Shown: piece by piece, positions 12,656 through 22,643 of the stretch | How the letters are laid out: every line of letters begins with the position of its first letter | Position numbering within the stretch: the first letter of the stretch is position 1 | NCBI RefSeq assembly: GCF_946886895.1 | Contig: NZ_CAMPJO010000019.1 | Location: 1 to 58,921 of the forward strand | DNA length: 58,921 nucleotides | Reading direction: 5' to 3' | Source: an uncultured Marinobacter sp. | GTDB lineage: Bacteria; Pseudomonadota; Gammaproteobacteria; Pseudomonadales; Oleiphilaceae | The notes under the pieces: model-generated | What the model was told of the DNA's origin: nothing | Databases searched by the model: none | What the model saw: only the letters and a program-made list of their open reading frames with translations | Program-made: the position numbers and the translations under genes

Positions 12656-14293
12656 ATGATGACCAAAGCGCAGTTTATGACCAACCCCGGGGCGGCTCCC
12701 GGCCAGCAACAGGCAAAACTGTTCAGAATCTACAACCACTACCGGCTGGTGGTCAGCCTGATGCTGCTCGCGCTGTTGTTCGTGGACCCGGTTAATTTCG
12801 ATACCCGTTTCCGGGCTCTGGATTATTACCAGGCGGGCGTCGTCGCCTACTTCGCGCTGAACGGTTTTATCGCCATGCTCCTGGTAGCGGGGTTCCAGCC
12901 CAGTCAGCGGCACGTTACCCTCTCCATCCTGCTGGACATTCTGATCATGCATGGGCTGCTGTTTGCCAGCACCGGCATCACCAACGGGCTGGCAAACCTG
13001 GTCATCGTCTCTGTGGGCGCGGGTAACATTCTTACCCCAAGCCGGATGGGTATCTTCTACGCGGCACTGGCCGCCATCTGCTCGCTCGGCATTTCAAGCT
13101 GGGCGGTATTGACACTGAACGGCCCCGTGGATGACATCGTCCGTGCCGGCTCCCTCGGAATCCTGTATTTTGCGGCGGCGTTCATCCTGCAGAACATTTC
13201 CCGACGCATGATGCGCAGCGAAGCCCTGGCCACCAGCCGGGCCCGGAGCATCGCGGAACTGGAGCAGATCAACCAGCAAATCATCCAGCGGATGCGTACC
13301 GGCATCCTGGTGCTCGACCGATATGGCCAGATACGGCTGGCCAACGCCGCTGCGGAAGAACTCCTGTTTGGCACCGCAACCGGAAGCAAAGCGCCCAACG
13401 GGCCGCCCCGTGTATTGCCGAAGCCCCTCAAGCTCGGACTGGAGGCGTGGATAAAGGACCCCGGTCGCCGGATTGAACCGTTTCAGCCCTCCCCCGCTTC
13501 CCCCCTGCTGCAGGCAAACTTCACGCGGCTTGACCAGGAGCGGGGCGACCAGATTCTGGCGTTCATCGAAGACATGAGCAAAGTCACCCAGCAGGCACAG
13601 CAAATGAAGCTGGCCTCCCTGGGCCGGCTGACCGCCGGCATTGCCCACGAAATCCGCAACCCACTGGGCGCCATCAGCCACGCTGCCCAGCTTATGGAAG
13701 AATCACCGAACCTGGACACCGGCGATCACCAGATGCTCGATATTATCCGGCGGCATTCCCGCAGGGTGAACGGTATCATCGAGAATGTCCTGGACCTCTC
13801 CCGTCGCAAAGCCGCTAACACGGATCTTGTCGACATCCCCTCATGGCTGGAAGAGTTCCGGACTGACTTTCTCCAAACCCAGGATGAACAGCACCCTCCC
13901 GCCGAAATTCGCGTTAAGGTGACGCCTCATATTCCACCGGCCCGCTTCGACAAGAGTCAGGTTGAACAAGTGCTGGTCAACCTGTGTGACAACGGGCTAC
14001 GTTACAGTGAACAGCACTTGGGCAAGCGCCAGATCGAGCTTCATGCAGGCGCAACGATAGACGGAGAGCGGGCCTACCTCGACGTGCGGGATTTTGGCCC
14101 CGGCATTGCCAAGGATCACAGACACACCGTGTTCGAGCCGTTTTTCACCACCGATAAAGGTGGCACCGGCCTCGGACTTTATCTGGCCAGGGAACTGTGC
14201 GAGGCTAATCAGGCCCATCTGTCCCTGGTGGAAGACGACCGGCCCGGCTGCTGTTTTCGCATCACCTTCGCTCACCCGGGGCGAATGATATGA
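12656..14293 (+). CDS. pilS: Sensor histidine kinase PilS
   Basis: PilS is the inner-membrane kinase that with PilR controls pilin transcription. From the start at 12656 the protein is 545 residues: about six membrane helices (residues 25-185), a PAS-like linker (near RTGILVLDRYGQIRLAN), a dimerisation domain with the phospho-acceptor His331 in GIAHEIRNP, and an ATPase domain with N box (NLCDNGLRYS) and G boxes (DFGPGI, GTGLGL). No clear ribosome site distinguishes the starts 12656, 12659 and 12677. The gene ends 54 bases before pilR. Confidence 0.94.
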   Translation: MMTKAQFMTNPGAAPGQQQAKLFRIYNHYRLVVSLMLLALLFVDPVNFDTRFRALDYYQAGVVAYFALNGFIAMLLVAGFQPSQRHVTLSILLDILIMHGLLFASTGITNGLANLVIVSVGAGNILTPSRMGIFYAALAAICSLGISSWAVLTLNGPVDDIVRAGSLGILYFAAAFILQNISRRMMRSEALATSRARSIAELEQINQQIIQRMRTGILVLDRYGQIRLANAAAEELLFGTATGSKAPNGPPRVLPKPLKLGLEAWIKDPGRRIEPFQPSPASPLLQANFTRLDQERGDQILAFIEDMSKVTQQAQQMKLASLGRLTAGIAHEIRNPLGAISHAAQLMEESPNLDTGDHQMLDIIRRHSRRVNGIIENVLDLSRRKAANTDLVDIPSWLEEFRTDFLQTQDEQHPPAEIRVKVTPHIPPARFDKSQVEQVLVNLCDNGLRYSEQHLGKRQIELHAGATIDGERAYLDVRDFGPGIAKDHRHTVFEPFFTTDKGGTGLGLYLARELCEANQAHLSLVEDDRPGCCFRITFAHPGRMI

Positions 14294-14347
14294 ATAGCGC
14301 CGATGGCTCAGTGCGCCTGAACAATGACATGGAACCGACACAACAAC

Positions 14348-15736
14348 ATGACCACACACACAGCGCTGATTGTTGATGATGAACCGGATATCCGGGACCT
14401 GCTTGAAATCACCCTGACCCGGATGGGCATCACCACCCACACCGCTCCCGACCTGGCAAGTGCCCGCAAGTTGCTGGAACAACACAACCCCCAGCTTTGC
14501 CTGACAGACATGAACCTGCCGGACGGCAATGGTATTGAACTGGTGCACTGGATACAGAAACACAGCCCGGCCACACCCGTGGCCGTGATCACCGCCTATG
14601 GCAATATGGACACCGCCATCGAATCGCTGAAAGCGGGTGCCTTTGATTTTGTCTCCAAACCCGTTGAACTTCCGCGGCTCCGGGAGCTGGTAAACAGCGC
14701 CTTGAAGCTGTCAGAGCCGAGAGCGGAGGCAGACGACAGCCAGGACGAGCCGGGCCTGCTGCTGGGCAAATCCGCGCAGATCAAAAAATTGCGTGGCCAG
14801 ACCCGAAAACTGGCGCGCAGCCAGGCACCCGTGTTTATCAGTGGCGAATCCGGCAGCGGCAAAGAGCTGGTTGCCCGGATGATCCACCTCCAGGGCCCTC
14901 GAAACGACGCACCGTTTGTTGCCGTGAACTGCGGCGCCATTCCCTCGGAGCTGATGGAGAGCGAATTTTTTGGGCACAAGAAAGGCAGCTTTACCGGGGC
15001 CGTGGAAAGCAAGGACGGCCTGTTCCGCTCCGCCGACGGCGGCACCCTGTTTCTCGATGAAGTCGCCGACTTGCCTCTGGCGATGCAGGTAAAACTGCTT
15101 CGGGCCATCCAGGAAAAGGCCGTCCGCCCGGTCGGGGATACCAAAGAAGTGCCCGTGGACGTGCGCGTACTCAGCGCCACCCACAAAAACCTCCCCGAGC
15201 TGGTTCAGGAAGGCAGCTTTCGACAGGATCTGTTCTACCGCATCAACGTGATTGAGTTGGCGGTGCCCCCCCTAAGGGAACGCCCCGACGACATCGGACT
15301 ACTCGCAACCCATATCCTGGAACGCATCGCACGGGAATACGAGTGCGAACCGGCAACCCTGACCCCGAACGCCATTGAACGCCTGAAGGACTACGAGTTC
15401 CCCGGCAACGTGCGCGAACTGGAGAACGCGCTGGAGCGGGCCTTTACCCTCTGCGATGCGGATACCATCGACGCGCAGGATTTGCACCTTGGCAATGGTG
15501 TACAGCCCGCTGGCTCCGCCTCAGGCATTATTGCCGAGGGTGCCATGGCGGAGGGCAACGCACAGGTGGTCCCGGAAGGCGAAATCGACCTGGAAGGGTA
15601 TCTGGAGACCATTGAGCGTCAGGCGATTGAAAAGGCCCTGGAGGCGACCCGGTGGAACAAGACCGCGGCGGCAAAGCGGTTGGGGATCAGTTTTCGGGCA
15701 TTGCGGTATCGGTTGAAGAAGTTGGGGATGGAGTAG
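14348..15736 (+). CDS. pilR: Sigma54-dependent response regulator PilR
   Basis: PilR activates sigma54 promoters, classically that of the major pilin pilA, which is not in this window. The 462-residue protein has a receiver domain with the phospho-acceptor Asp54 (CLTDMNLPDGNG), an AAA+ domain with Walker A GESGSGKE at 166-173 and the sigma54-contact loop GSFTGA at 213-218, and a C-terminal Fis-type helix-turn-helix (NKTAAAKRLGISFRALRYRL). The start at 14348 matches family N-termini; an in-frame ATG at 14324 is also possible. Confidence 0.95.
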   Translation: MTTHTALIVDDEPDIRDLLEITLTRMGITTHTAPDLASARKLLEQHNPQLCLTDMNLPDGNGIELVHWIQKHSPATPVAVITAYGNMDTAIESLKAGAFDFVSKPVELPRLRELVNSALKLSEPRAEADDSQDEPGLLLGKSAQIKKLRGQTRKLARSQAPVFISGESGSGKELVARMIHLQGPRNDAPFVAVNCGAIPSELMESEFFGHKKGSFTGAVESKDGLFRSADGGTLFLDEVADLPLAMQVKLLRAIQEKAVRPVGDTKEVPVDVRVLSATHKNLPELVQEGSFRQDLFYRINVIELAVPPLRERPDDIGLLATHILERIAREYECEPATLTPNAIERLKDYEFPGNVRELENALERAFTLCDADTIDAQDLHLGNGVQPAGSASGIIAEGAMAEGNAQVVPEGEIDLEGYLETIERQAIEKALEATRWNKTAAAKRLGISFRALRYRLKKLGME

Positions 15737-15841
15737 GAGGCGCGACGACTACTTAAATCAGTTGGAACTATGGTATAAAGCATATGGAGCAGGACGCTCT
15801 AGCAATATTTATCAACGTGACCTTACCGACAAGGATGTTAT

Positions 15842-16408
15842 ATGGCCATTGAAAAGAAAACCGGCTTTACGCTGGTTGAGTTACTCGTTGTCATTTCTAT
15901 TAGCGTGATCGCGATTGCTTTAACTATTCCAACCTTTGACGCATTGATTAACGACTCGGCAAGACGAAGTGCAATAGCTGACTTAGTTTCCGCGCTAAAC
16001 CTTGCTCGCAATACTGCCATTTCAAATCAAACAACTGTCACTCTCTGCCCTCTGGATGAAAATTTACGCTGCGTTAATAACTGGTCATTACCGATAACTG
16101 TCTTTCTGGACCCCAAACGCACAAAACAAGTTCAGAATAATTCGCAGATAATACGAGTTGTCCAACCACCACAGCATGGCCGGCTGATTGCCGCTGCGGG
16201 AATACGAAATTATTTCCGATTTCGAAGTACAGGCATGGCACGTGAGGCGATTGGGAACTTTGTTTGGTGCCCTGACTCCAATAACACCACGCAAGCTTCG
16301 CAGATCCGAATTAACATGGGTGGGCGACCGCAACTGGCAAGAGACATCGACGGTAATGGAATAATTGACGATTCATCAGGACAGGATCTTGACTGCGCCG
16401 CCCTTTAA
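15842..16408 (+). CDS. fimT: Type IV minor pilin, FimT/GspH type
   Basis: This is a pseudopilin of the FimT/GspH family, some members of which bind DNA during natural transformation. The 188-residue protein has a type III signal sequence cleaved before Phe in KTGFTLVELLVV (Gly8/Phe9) followed by the hydrophobic helix. Cys residues in TLCPLDENLRC and the C-terminal DLDCAAL are typical of GspH folds. AAGGAT upstream supports the start. It follows pilR by 105 bases and converges on pilE with a gap of 24 bases. Base composition is more AT-rich than in pilR. Confidence 0.85.
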   Translation: MAIEKKTGFTLVELLVVISISVIAIALTIPTFDALINDSARRSAIADLVSALNLARNTAISNQTTVTLCPLDENLRCVNNWSLPITVFLDPKRTKQVQNNSQIIRVVQPPQHGRLIAAAGIRNYFRFRSTGMAREAIGNFVWCPDSNNTTQASQIRINMGGRPQLARDIDGNGIIDDSSGQDLDCAAL

Positions 16409-16432
16409 TACAGACCAATAGAATGCAACTGA

Positions 16433-16822
16433 TCAATCCCAGTTAACTCTCTGACCATTGGAGAGTAGCGCGATAGTGCCACCACCTTGGCCGTTTTTGG
16501 GTTGAGCCTCAATGCGGAAAGCCGTTGCAGCCTGACTCTGTATTACCAGATTGTAAAACTTGGCCGAACCATCCAACGGCGCCTCAGAAGGGAAGATATC
16601 ACCTGCTCCACTTCCAACTGACGCTCCAACATACGTCATATTTATCGTATGGAAGCGCTCCATTGCATTAGCAAGAGACATTAGCGCACTCTTGGCATCA
16701 GCGGCCCGCGCATTTTCAATGTAGCGGTTATAACTAGGTAAAGCAATTGCTGCAATAATGCCTATTATTGCAACAACAATCATCAATTCAATCAGAGTTA
16801 CACCCGTCTGACGCTGTGTCAT
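16433..16822 (-). CDS. pilE: Type IV minor pilin PilE
   Basis: This small pilin is incorporated into the type IV pilus with the other minor pilins. The 129-residue protein has a prepilin signal cleaved before Val in [20 protein letters not shown], the conserved Glu5, and the [17 protein letters not shown] helix typical of PilE. Unusually it has no cysteine at all, whereas many PilE proteins end in a disulfide-bonded region. It is the last gene of the fimU-pilVWXY1-pilE run, 63 bases after pilY1. Confidence 0.85.
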   Translation of the reverse strand: MTQRQTGVTLIELMIVVAIIGIIAAIALPSYNRYIENARAADAKSALMSLANAMERFHTINMTYVGASVGSGAGDIFPSEAPLDGSAKFYNLVIQSQAATAFRIEAQPKNGQGGGTIALLSNGQRVNWD

Positions 16823-16885
16823 GCTCTACTTCCTGCTCTGTTAATGGATGTCACCCCGGGGTTGAATCCGGGGACATCGACCTAC

Positions 16886-19800
16886 TCAATCGTACAATTC
16901 CTGCCAACTCATCCGACCAGTACTGTCTGGCTGGCCACCCACATCGATTTCCTCGTTCAGAATTTCACTGTCGGAACGCGGAATCAGTGCGTAGTCACCA
17001 AGGAAGCTGGAGCGGTTGGGCAACCCCCCTTCCGTCTTGAAGCCCACATAAGGTGCACCCAGCTTCGGCCAAACAGCTCGATCAGGCGTCAAACCGTCGA
17101 GGCCAAATGCCATCAACCAACCACTGCCGCCCACGTCACATGGGTTACTCGAAGGGATAGTAGAGTTAACAAAGACATATTCTCCACGAACCTGCGGGGC
17201 CTGTACGATTCGTTCTCCGGTTTCAGTAGTGAAATCAACAAACCAACCACTTTGAGTATCGAAGTCATCTCCCGTTGACGTGCGCACATCGTAACTAACA
17301 CCCTCAATTGCAACGGTCGTATCAGACAAAGACCGGCTAACCAAGTCGTCCCGATCCAACGAACTCAATCCACTATCGATAACGCCATAAAACGACTGAA
17401 GATCTTCGCTCGCCGTATCATCCTGGGTGAGATATTGCCCCGTGCCAAATAATACCATGACGTCTGGATCAGTATTCGTGCTATCGCCCAAAGGATTCCG
17501 AACTACCATCGGTGCGGCAGTAATGGGCTGGGCATTAGCGTTTGTATCTGTCGCTGTGAATAGCGGCACTGCACTCCCTCCGCCGCTGTACGCAGAGCTC
17601 CAGCCTCCGTTAGAGGCTCCCTCCGCTACCCAAATATTCCCCTTCAGATCTCCTGCATAAATACGATCAATAATACGATCCCCATTGAGGTCTATCTGGC
17701 GGACAGGTGAGAGGCCCGACGCATCTGCGGAGGCATCGAATTCAACGAACCGATAATCGGTGTTGACAGACCATACACCGTCCAATCCACCCTCAATATC
17801 CAACATAAAAAGCCCTGTCACCGTGGAAGATGAGTTGTAACCATTCGGCACAAAAGCTGTCCATCGATAATCATTGTTGCCCCATTTGACGAGCCCAACT
17901 GTAGGAGGCTCAATGATGTAGCCCATCCTCGGGTCGTCCTGGCTGCTAAACTCCCACATAACGAGACTGGATGCATTGGCTTCAGAGAATGCTCCCGGGC
18001 TAGTAATGTCTAGCGCAAATATTCCCTTACCTCCCGTCCGGGCACCGCCAATCAGCACCGTTCTCCAGTCCTCTGTCGTGGAGCCCGCTCCCTGCGTATA
18101 AACATCGGAAACAACCGGGGTAAGATCTACATAATATCGGTGCTGATACGCCTGCTGAGTGAGATAGTGGAGCCCCTCATCTGCTACATTCGAGAAAATA
18201 AACTCCGGAATATAGCCAAATAACTCACTACCATTCGCACCGGAGAAGGCATGAAGCATACCGTCGTTAGAGCCAACGTATACAACAGAAGCGCGCGAAT
18301 CCTGTTCTGCACGAAAATCGGGATAGGTGTTACCTGCGATACCGAAAGGCGCGCCCGTTGGCCAACCAAGATCCGGGCTGCTAACGTAAACCGGGGTTGA
18401 GTTAATGATATCGCCAAGCAGGCTTGCGCGACTACGCAAACCGACTATCTCCTCGCCTCGCAAGTAACTGACCCGATCTTTTGCCAAGTCAAGATCTCCG
18501 GTACCTCCATCGTACTTCAAATCGTTTTGCTGACGAGTCGTCAAGCTCGCCCAGTTGGCCCAAGTAAAAGCCATGCCAGTTGTGCCGTTATAGGTCACAA
18601 TGTCACGAGCATTTGCCAGAAGGTTCCGGTTATCCAGCACATTACCGGCCTCCCATGTCTCGGAATCTGCGATGGAAGGCGGCCCTGATGCACTTTCACT
18701 CAAGGCCGTCGCGAAAAGTTCGCCTGTCCAATTCGCCGAGTCGAACCGCGCGCCAAACAGCAGCGTATCTGTCTCTAGCGTGGCCGTATTAAAGGTGACT
18801 CCCGTTGAGCTACCTACAGCCTCCGCAACAATATTCTCAAAAGCTTTTTCAAGACTGGCTATCATCTTGTCAGCTTGACCGGCTATGTAATAATTATCCG
18901 GTCGTTTGAAACTGGTAGATCCAACGGTCACCGTCTCACCGTTAGTATGCCACCATGCCTCAGGCAAGGCCTCTGTTCGGGTAGACGGTTCAAAGTCATC
19001 GGGAATGTCAAAACCACCATACTTCGCTGCAAGATAGTATTGGTTATCCGCAGGCGGCTCCATCACACCGTTTTCGAGAACGTCAACCCAGTGAGTGCTG
19101 GCCGTTTGCATGCCATCCATATCGGCATCGGTTCTCATATCATTCACATGATTATCGTAGGCGAGGCCCGCGATGTAGGCGGAATTATCCCTCCCCGTGA
19201 ATGAATTGGTTTGCCCCAGAGTGTCGTCAATACCCTCTATGTTTCCTACCCGGTTCGTCATAGTTACCACATCAACAGTCTGATCGGATGAAACTGCCGA
19301 GGGCATGGCAGGCTCATCATTACGATATGCAGTATTACCTGGCAGGTTTTTATCATCGTGAGTATTGGCGTCACCGATGCCAAGTATTGCCGCCGGCTGG
19401 CATTCGTACTGCACAGGGTCGTCCCAGTTAGTAATAACCGGAAATCCGTCATTGAGCTTGTTCTGTTGCTCTGAGGTCAGGCCGGACAAATTCGAATAAG
19501 TCGAGACGTTTCCTTGCCCCTTGAGATAACGTGTAGCGGCATAATAAAGTTCACTCACAGGGTCCAAAGACTTATGGTCGTTGTCGTTTAGTTGTCCGAA
19601 TTTATTGATATAATTTATAACACCGCTATTGGTAACAGTACCTGGGGTATTTGATGCGTCTGTACTATCAGGATTCGTTTTAAGGACCCCGGTGGTGGCA
19701 TCCCACTCCGCGTTTGGATTCGTCGAAGCACCGTTTTCGGGGGTAAACTGGTTTGGTCCCACGAATTTTTGCTTAGCCCTGAGAACGCCTCCATCCCTGG

Positions 19801-20617
19801 AGCTGCTATCATCGTTAAGGTAGCCGAACACACTGTACCGAAGTGAACTGGCATTTTTCTGAATCAATCCCTCGGGCTTCCAGGAATTGGAGTACTGAAC
19901 ACAGTTCGCTTCCAGCCCTACAGAGGGATCACACACTTTAACTCTTACGTGCGCGTTGTGACTCTTGGCGCTGTCGAATTCTGTACTGGGATCATAAGCA
20001 ATAGGGGACACATTGACGTCGGTACCCCCGACACTGAAACGCATCCGAACTCCCAGGCCCTGGATACGTACACGAATCGAGTCAGCACTAAAGGGTGTGG
20101 CCGCAGCCACTGCCGAAGCTCCATTAAGAGTCCGCACCGACAGACCACTTTGACCCGGGTGCCGAGCCTTTTCTAGCCAGGTTTCGGAGGCTGTATCCTT
20201 AACTCGATACCCGCCCGTCAGAACCTTACGGAATGGATCAATAGTCTGTGTAACTGACCAATTCAGGAAATTACCACTCCACTCGTTAGCTCCGGTACAA
20301 CTTCTATCATTGGAAATACTCGAAGGCCGAAAATACCGCTCAGCCGCTTCTGAACTGTAACTGTAGACATAACACTTATTGGGATCGAAATAACCTTCGA
20401 ACGTAGCATTCTGTGAATAATCACCGAGATTCGCCAAGCTTTGAACCGTGGGATACTCCACTGAAGGGGTCAAAACCAGATTGCCCGGAACGCCACGACC
20501 TCCAGCCAGATATAACGGTTGATCGGCAAGCACACCTGGCGCTGCGTAGCCAGATACAGGCGCTATCCCTATAACTGCAAAAAAAATATTTCGTACAGCA
20601 CGAGTTCCCGGTTTCAT
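16886..20617 (-). CDS. pilY1: Type IV pilus tip adhesin/biogenesis factor PilY1
   Basis: PilY1 sits at the pilus tip, promotes extension and acts in adhesion and surface sensing. The start at 20617, preceded by GGAGG, gives 1243 residues with a signal peptide (about 1-27). The N-terminal half has conserved blocks such as GNFLNW and an ILGIGDANTH segment, but no DxSxS metal motif of a von Willebrand A domain was seen. The C-terminal half is the PilC beta-propeller, with a calcium-loop motif DLNGDRIID at residues 976-984. The gene is visibly AT-richer than flanking housekeeping genes. Confidence 0.92.
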   Translation of the reverse strand: MKPGTRAVRNIFFAVIGIAPVSGYAAPGVLADQPLYLAGGRGVPGNLVLTPSVEYPTVQSLANLGDYSQNATFEGYFDPNKCYVYSYSSEAAERYFRPSSISNDRSCTGANEWSGNFLNWSVTQTIDPFRKVLTGGYRVKDTASETWLEKARHPGQSGLSVRTLNGASAVAAATPFSADSIRVRIQGLGVRMRFSVGGTDVNVSPIAYDPSTEFDSAKSHNAHVRVKVCDPSVGLEANCVQYSNSWKPEGLIQKNASSLRYSVFGYLNDDSSSRDGGVLRAKQKFVGPNQFTPENGASTNPNAEWDATTGVLKTNPDSTDASNTPGTVTNSGVINYINKFGQLNDNDHKSLDPVSELYYAATRYLKGQGNVSTYSNLSGLTSEQQNKLNDGFPVITNWDDPVQYECQPAAILGIGDANTHDDKNLPGNTAYRNDEPAMPSAVSSDQTVDVVTMTNRVGNIEGIDDTLGQTNSFTGRDNSAYIAGLAYDNHVNDMRTDADMDGMQTASTHWVDVLENGVMEPPADNQYYLAAKYGGFDIPDDFEPSTRTEALPEAWWHTNGETVTVGSTSFKRPDNYYIAGQADKMIASLEKAFENIVAEAVGSSTGVTFNTATLETDTLLFGARFDSANWTGELFATALSESASGPPSIADSETWEAGNVLDNRNLLANARDIVTYNGTTGMAFTWANWASLTTRQQNDLKYDGGTGDLDLAKDRVSYLRGEEIVGLRSRASLLGDIINSTPVYVSSPDLGWPTGAPFGIAGNTYPDFRAEQDSRASVVYVGSNDGMLHAFSGANGSELFGYIPEFIFSNVADEGLHYLTQQAYQHRYYVDLTPVVSDVYTQGAGSTTEDWRTVLIGGARTGGKGIFALDITSPGAFSEANASSLVMWEFSSQDDPRMGYIIEPPTVGLVKWGNNDYRWTAFVPNGYNSSSTVTGLFMLDIEGGLDGVWSVNTDYRFVEFDASADASGLSPVRQIDLNGDRIIDRIYAGDLKGNIWVAEGASNGGWSSAYSGGGSAVPLFTATDTNANAQPITAAPMVVRNPLGDSTNTDPDVMVLFGTGQYLTQDDTASEDLQSFYGVIDSGLSSLDRDDLVSRSLSDTTVAIEGVSYDVRTSTGDDFDTQSGWFVDFTTETGERIVQAPQVRGEYVFVNSTIPSSNPCDVGGSGWLMAFGLDGLTPDRAVWPKLGAPYVGFKTEGGLPNRSSFLGDYALIPRSDSEILNEEIDVGGQPDSTGRMSWQELYD

Positions 20618-20639
20618 AAACAATCCTCCACCCTGACCA

Positions 20640-21164
20640 CTAAAGTTGACGGGCATAATATGATTCAATCACGCGCCTGGACTCACCAGAGGCCCCGGGA
20701 CTCCACGCCACTATACGAAACGCTTGGGCATTTGCAGCCCCTGTTTCGTGCGTGTACCCCTCGACAACGATATCCGTCAGCTTTTCGGGCTGATATGCTT
20801 CTCCTACATGCTGGATAAAATATTTTGGCGTCACTCCACTGACGGACGTGCCTGCAACCACCCCAGTGCCGGTTTCCCAGTTATAGGTGAGTGGATCCGG
20901 TACGTTATCGTCAATACCGTAAAGTCCATCAGTGCCGTCAAAAACAGACAGCACATTAATATTTTCAAGAGCGACCTCCGCGTCCCGGATTCCAGACTCT
21001 GCGATCTCGAGCGATGCCATACCCTCCCGAGCTCCCGACACCATCCGTTCCTGCATAATTGTTCCTTGCATACTTGATACAGCCAACAGAGTAAGAACCA
21101 GAAGCATCAACAAAGAGAGAATGAGTGCCGCCCCGTGCTGGTGTTTACCAATCAACAGATTCAT
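20640..21164 (-). CDS. pilX: Type IV pilus minor pilin PilX
   Basis: PilX is part of the minor-pilin priming complex. The 174-residue protein has a short N-terminal segment with HGAALILSLLMLLVLTLLAV, the PilX-type hydrophobic helix that lacks the usual Glu5, followed by SSMQGTIMQERM, which matches the PilX N-terminal domain. It lies 22 bases upstream of pilY1 and 3 bases after pilW, so it is part of the same operon. Confidence 0.9.
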   Translation of the reverse strand: MNLLIGKHQHGAALILSLLMLLVLTLLAVSSMQGTIMQERMVSGAREGMASLEIAESGIRDAEVALENINVLSVFDGTDGLYGIDDNVPDPLTYNWETGTGVVAGTSVSGVTPKYFIQHVGEAYQPEKLTDIVVEGYTHETGAANAQAFRIVAWSPGASGESRRVIESYYARQL

Positions 21165-21167
21165 GAC

Positions 21168-22229
21168 TTAAATCCTGTTTCGCATCGACATGGTGGTGGT
21201 ATAAACTCGATAGAGGAACGTATCATTAGCAGCAGAGGTGCTAAGCAGCGTATTGTCGTTTTCACAATCTAGCCATCCGGGGTAACAATATGACTGCCCC
21301 CCATCGGTTATTCCATCGTCCGGCGAGCGCACAAGAACGCTAAAACGCACAGCAATTGTTTCGTCAGCTTGCAATCGCCCCGCAGTCGTCAAGCCCACTG
21401 GGTCTTCCCACGCATTTACCTGGCCATCGCCATTGCTATCAACACCAAATAGAAGCTGAAAATTGATGACGTCCTGCAATAGGGCAACCGCATTAGTGTA
21501 GTTGCCTATGGTGCTACCGGTTACTCCAACACCATCCGTCACAAACTCGCGCCTGCCCTGACCATTGTCCTGAAGGTAAAAGCGCTGCTGGCGGGGGCGG
21601 AAAACAGAGGCACCTTCAGGGTCATCGTTGTAATTCGTTGATAATGACTGTGTATCATTTCCCGGACCTTCACTTACACTGCCTGAGTTATGGACGACGA
21701 CTTCATTGTTGGTATTGACGTTGGTTACCTGAAAAACGTCGCCGCTCTTGCAGTTAGTTACGATCAATATATCGTTTAGGTTAAAAGAGTCGCTGTCATC
21801 CACCTGTAAGTTGGCAGCCTGCTGACTGGGTTGGAAGGTTACGCTGATCGCGGAATTACCACTCACTCCGCCAAGGTAAAGAACATCGGAGCCCCCTACC
21901 CCGGTGTTGTTTTCCCCGTCAAGCCCCCTCAAAAGTGCGCTCACATCAAAGGAACCGTCGTCATCCAAAATGCTATTCAAGCGCCCATCCTGCAACCCAT
22001 CGTTTCCGAGGCACCCCCAATAGGAGGCATTGCGAATTTCACGGCTGAGAATGGATGTCGTCAGTCGACCAACCTCTTGCGTTCTGGCACTGGCCTCTGC
22101 AACTCGGAAACTCTCACTATTGGCAGTAAAAATCTGGGTCAGCCCTAAAGTAATAATCAAAGACAGCGCCAGAGCGACCATTACCTCAATGATCGACAAC
22201 CCGCGCTGTGTTTTTAGAGTTCTTCTCAT
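21168..22229 (-). CDS. pilW: Type IV pilus minor pilin PilW
   Basis: PilW is a large minor pilin bridging PilX/PilY1 to the other minor pilins. The 353-residue protein has a prepilin signal cleaved in QRGLSIIEVMVALALS, with Glu5 present, and the PilW family segment REIRNASYWGC. Its start overlaps the stop of pilV by 4 bases (ATGA type), showing translational coupling. Confidence 0.91.
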   Translation of the reverse strand: MRRTLKTQRGLSIIEVMVALALSLIITLGLTQIFTANSESFRVAEASARTQEVGRLTTSILSREIRNASYWGCLGNDGLQDGRLNSILDDDGSFDVSALLRGLDGENNTGVGGSDVLYLGGVSGNSAISVTFQPSQQAANLQVDDSDSFNLNDILIVTNCKSGDVFQVTNVNTNNEVVVHNSGSVSEGPGNDTQSLSTNYNDDPEGASVFRPRQQRFYLQDNGQGRREFVTDGVGVTGSTIGNYTNAVALLQDVINFQLLFGVDSNGDGQVNAWEDPVGLTTAGRLQADETIAVRFSVLVRSPDDGITDGGQSYCYPGWLDCENDNTLLSTSAANDTFLYRVYTTTMSMRNRI

Positions 22230-22609
22230 TGAGCTAACCTCGCAGTCATGATGTAACTCTGCTCAGCGGCCTCATCACCATACTGACGCTCGTCCCAATT
22301 TACTGAAACAGTAAGAACACCCGACGCAAACTGCACATCCAGATCGGCGCCCGGCACATTTCTTTGCATCTCAGCCTCCCAAGCGGCTTCCGTCCCTGGC
22401 AGGGAATTATCGTTCGCTCTGACTTGCTCAATCAGTTCAAGAACATGTAAATTCACTTGGGATCGAAGGTTAGCGTTATTTACCTGCTGAAGTGCCAGAT
22501 ATTGCATTCCGGCAACCCCTAACAAGCCGATTAACAGCACCAACAGCGAAACCAGTACCTCTATTAAGGTGAATCCTTTTTCTACCGGGCTCACAAAACG
22601 TTTTTTCAT
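22226..22609 (-). CDS. pilV: Type IV pilus minor pilin PilV
   Basis: PilV is a minor pilin of the priming complex. The start at 22609, preceded by AAGGTG, gives 127 residues with a basic leader and the prepilin motif EKGFTLIEVLVSLLVLLIGL, then GMQYLALQQ typical of PilV. An in-frame ATG at 22681 would overlap fimU and hide the leader, so it was not chosen. It overlaps pilW by 4 bases. Confidence 0.91.
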   Translation of the reverse strand: MKKRFVSPVEKGFTLIEVLVSLLVLLIGLLGVAGMQYLALQQVNNANLRSQVNLHVLELIEQVRANDNSLPGTEAAWEAEMQRNVPGADLDVQFASGVLTVSVNWDERQYGDEAAEQSYIMTARLAQ

Positions 22610-22643
22610 AGAAACACCTTTACAATAAAAGTCATCACATCCC

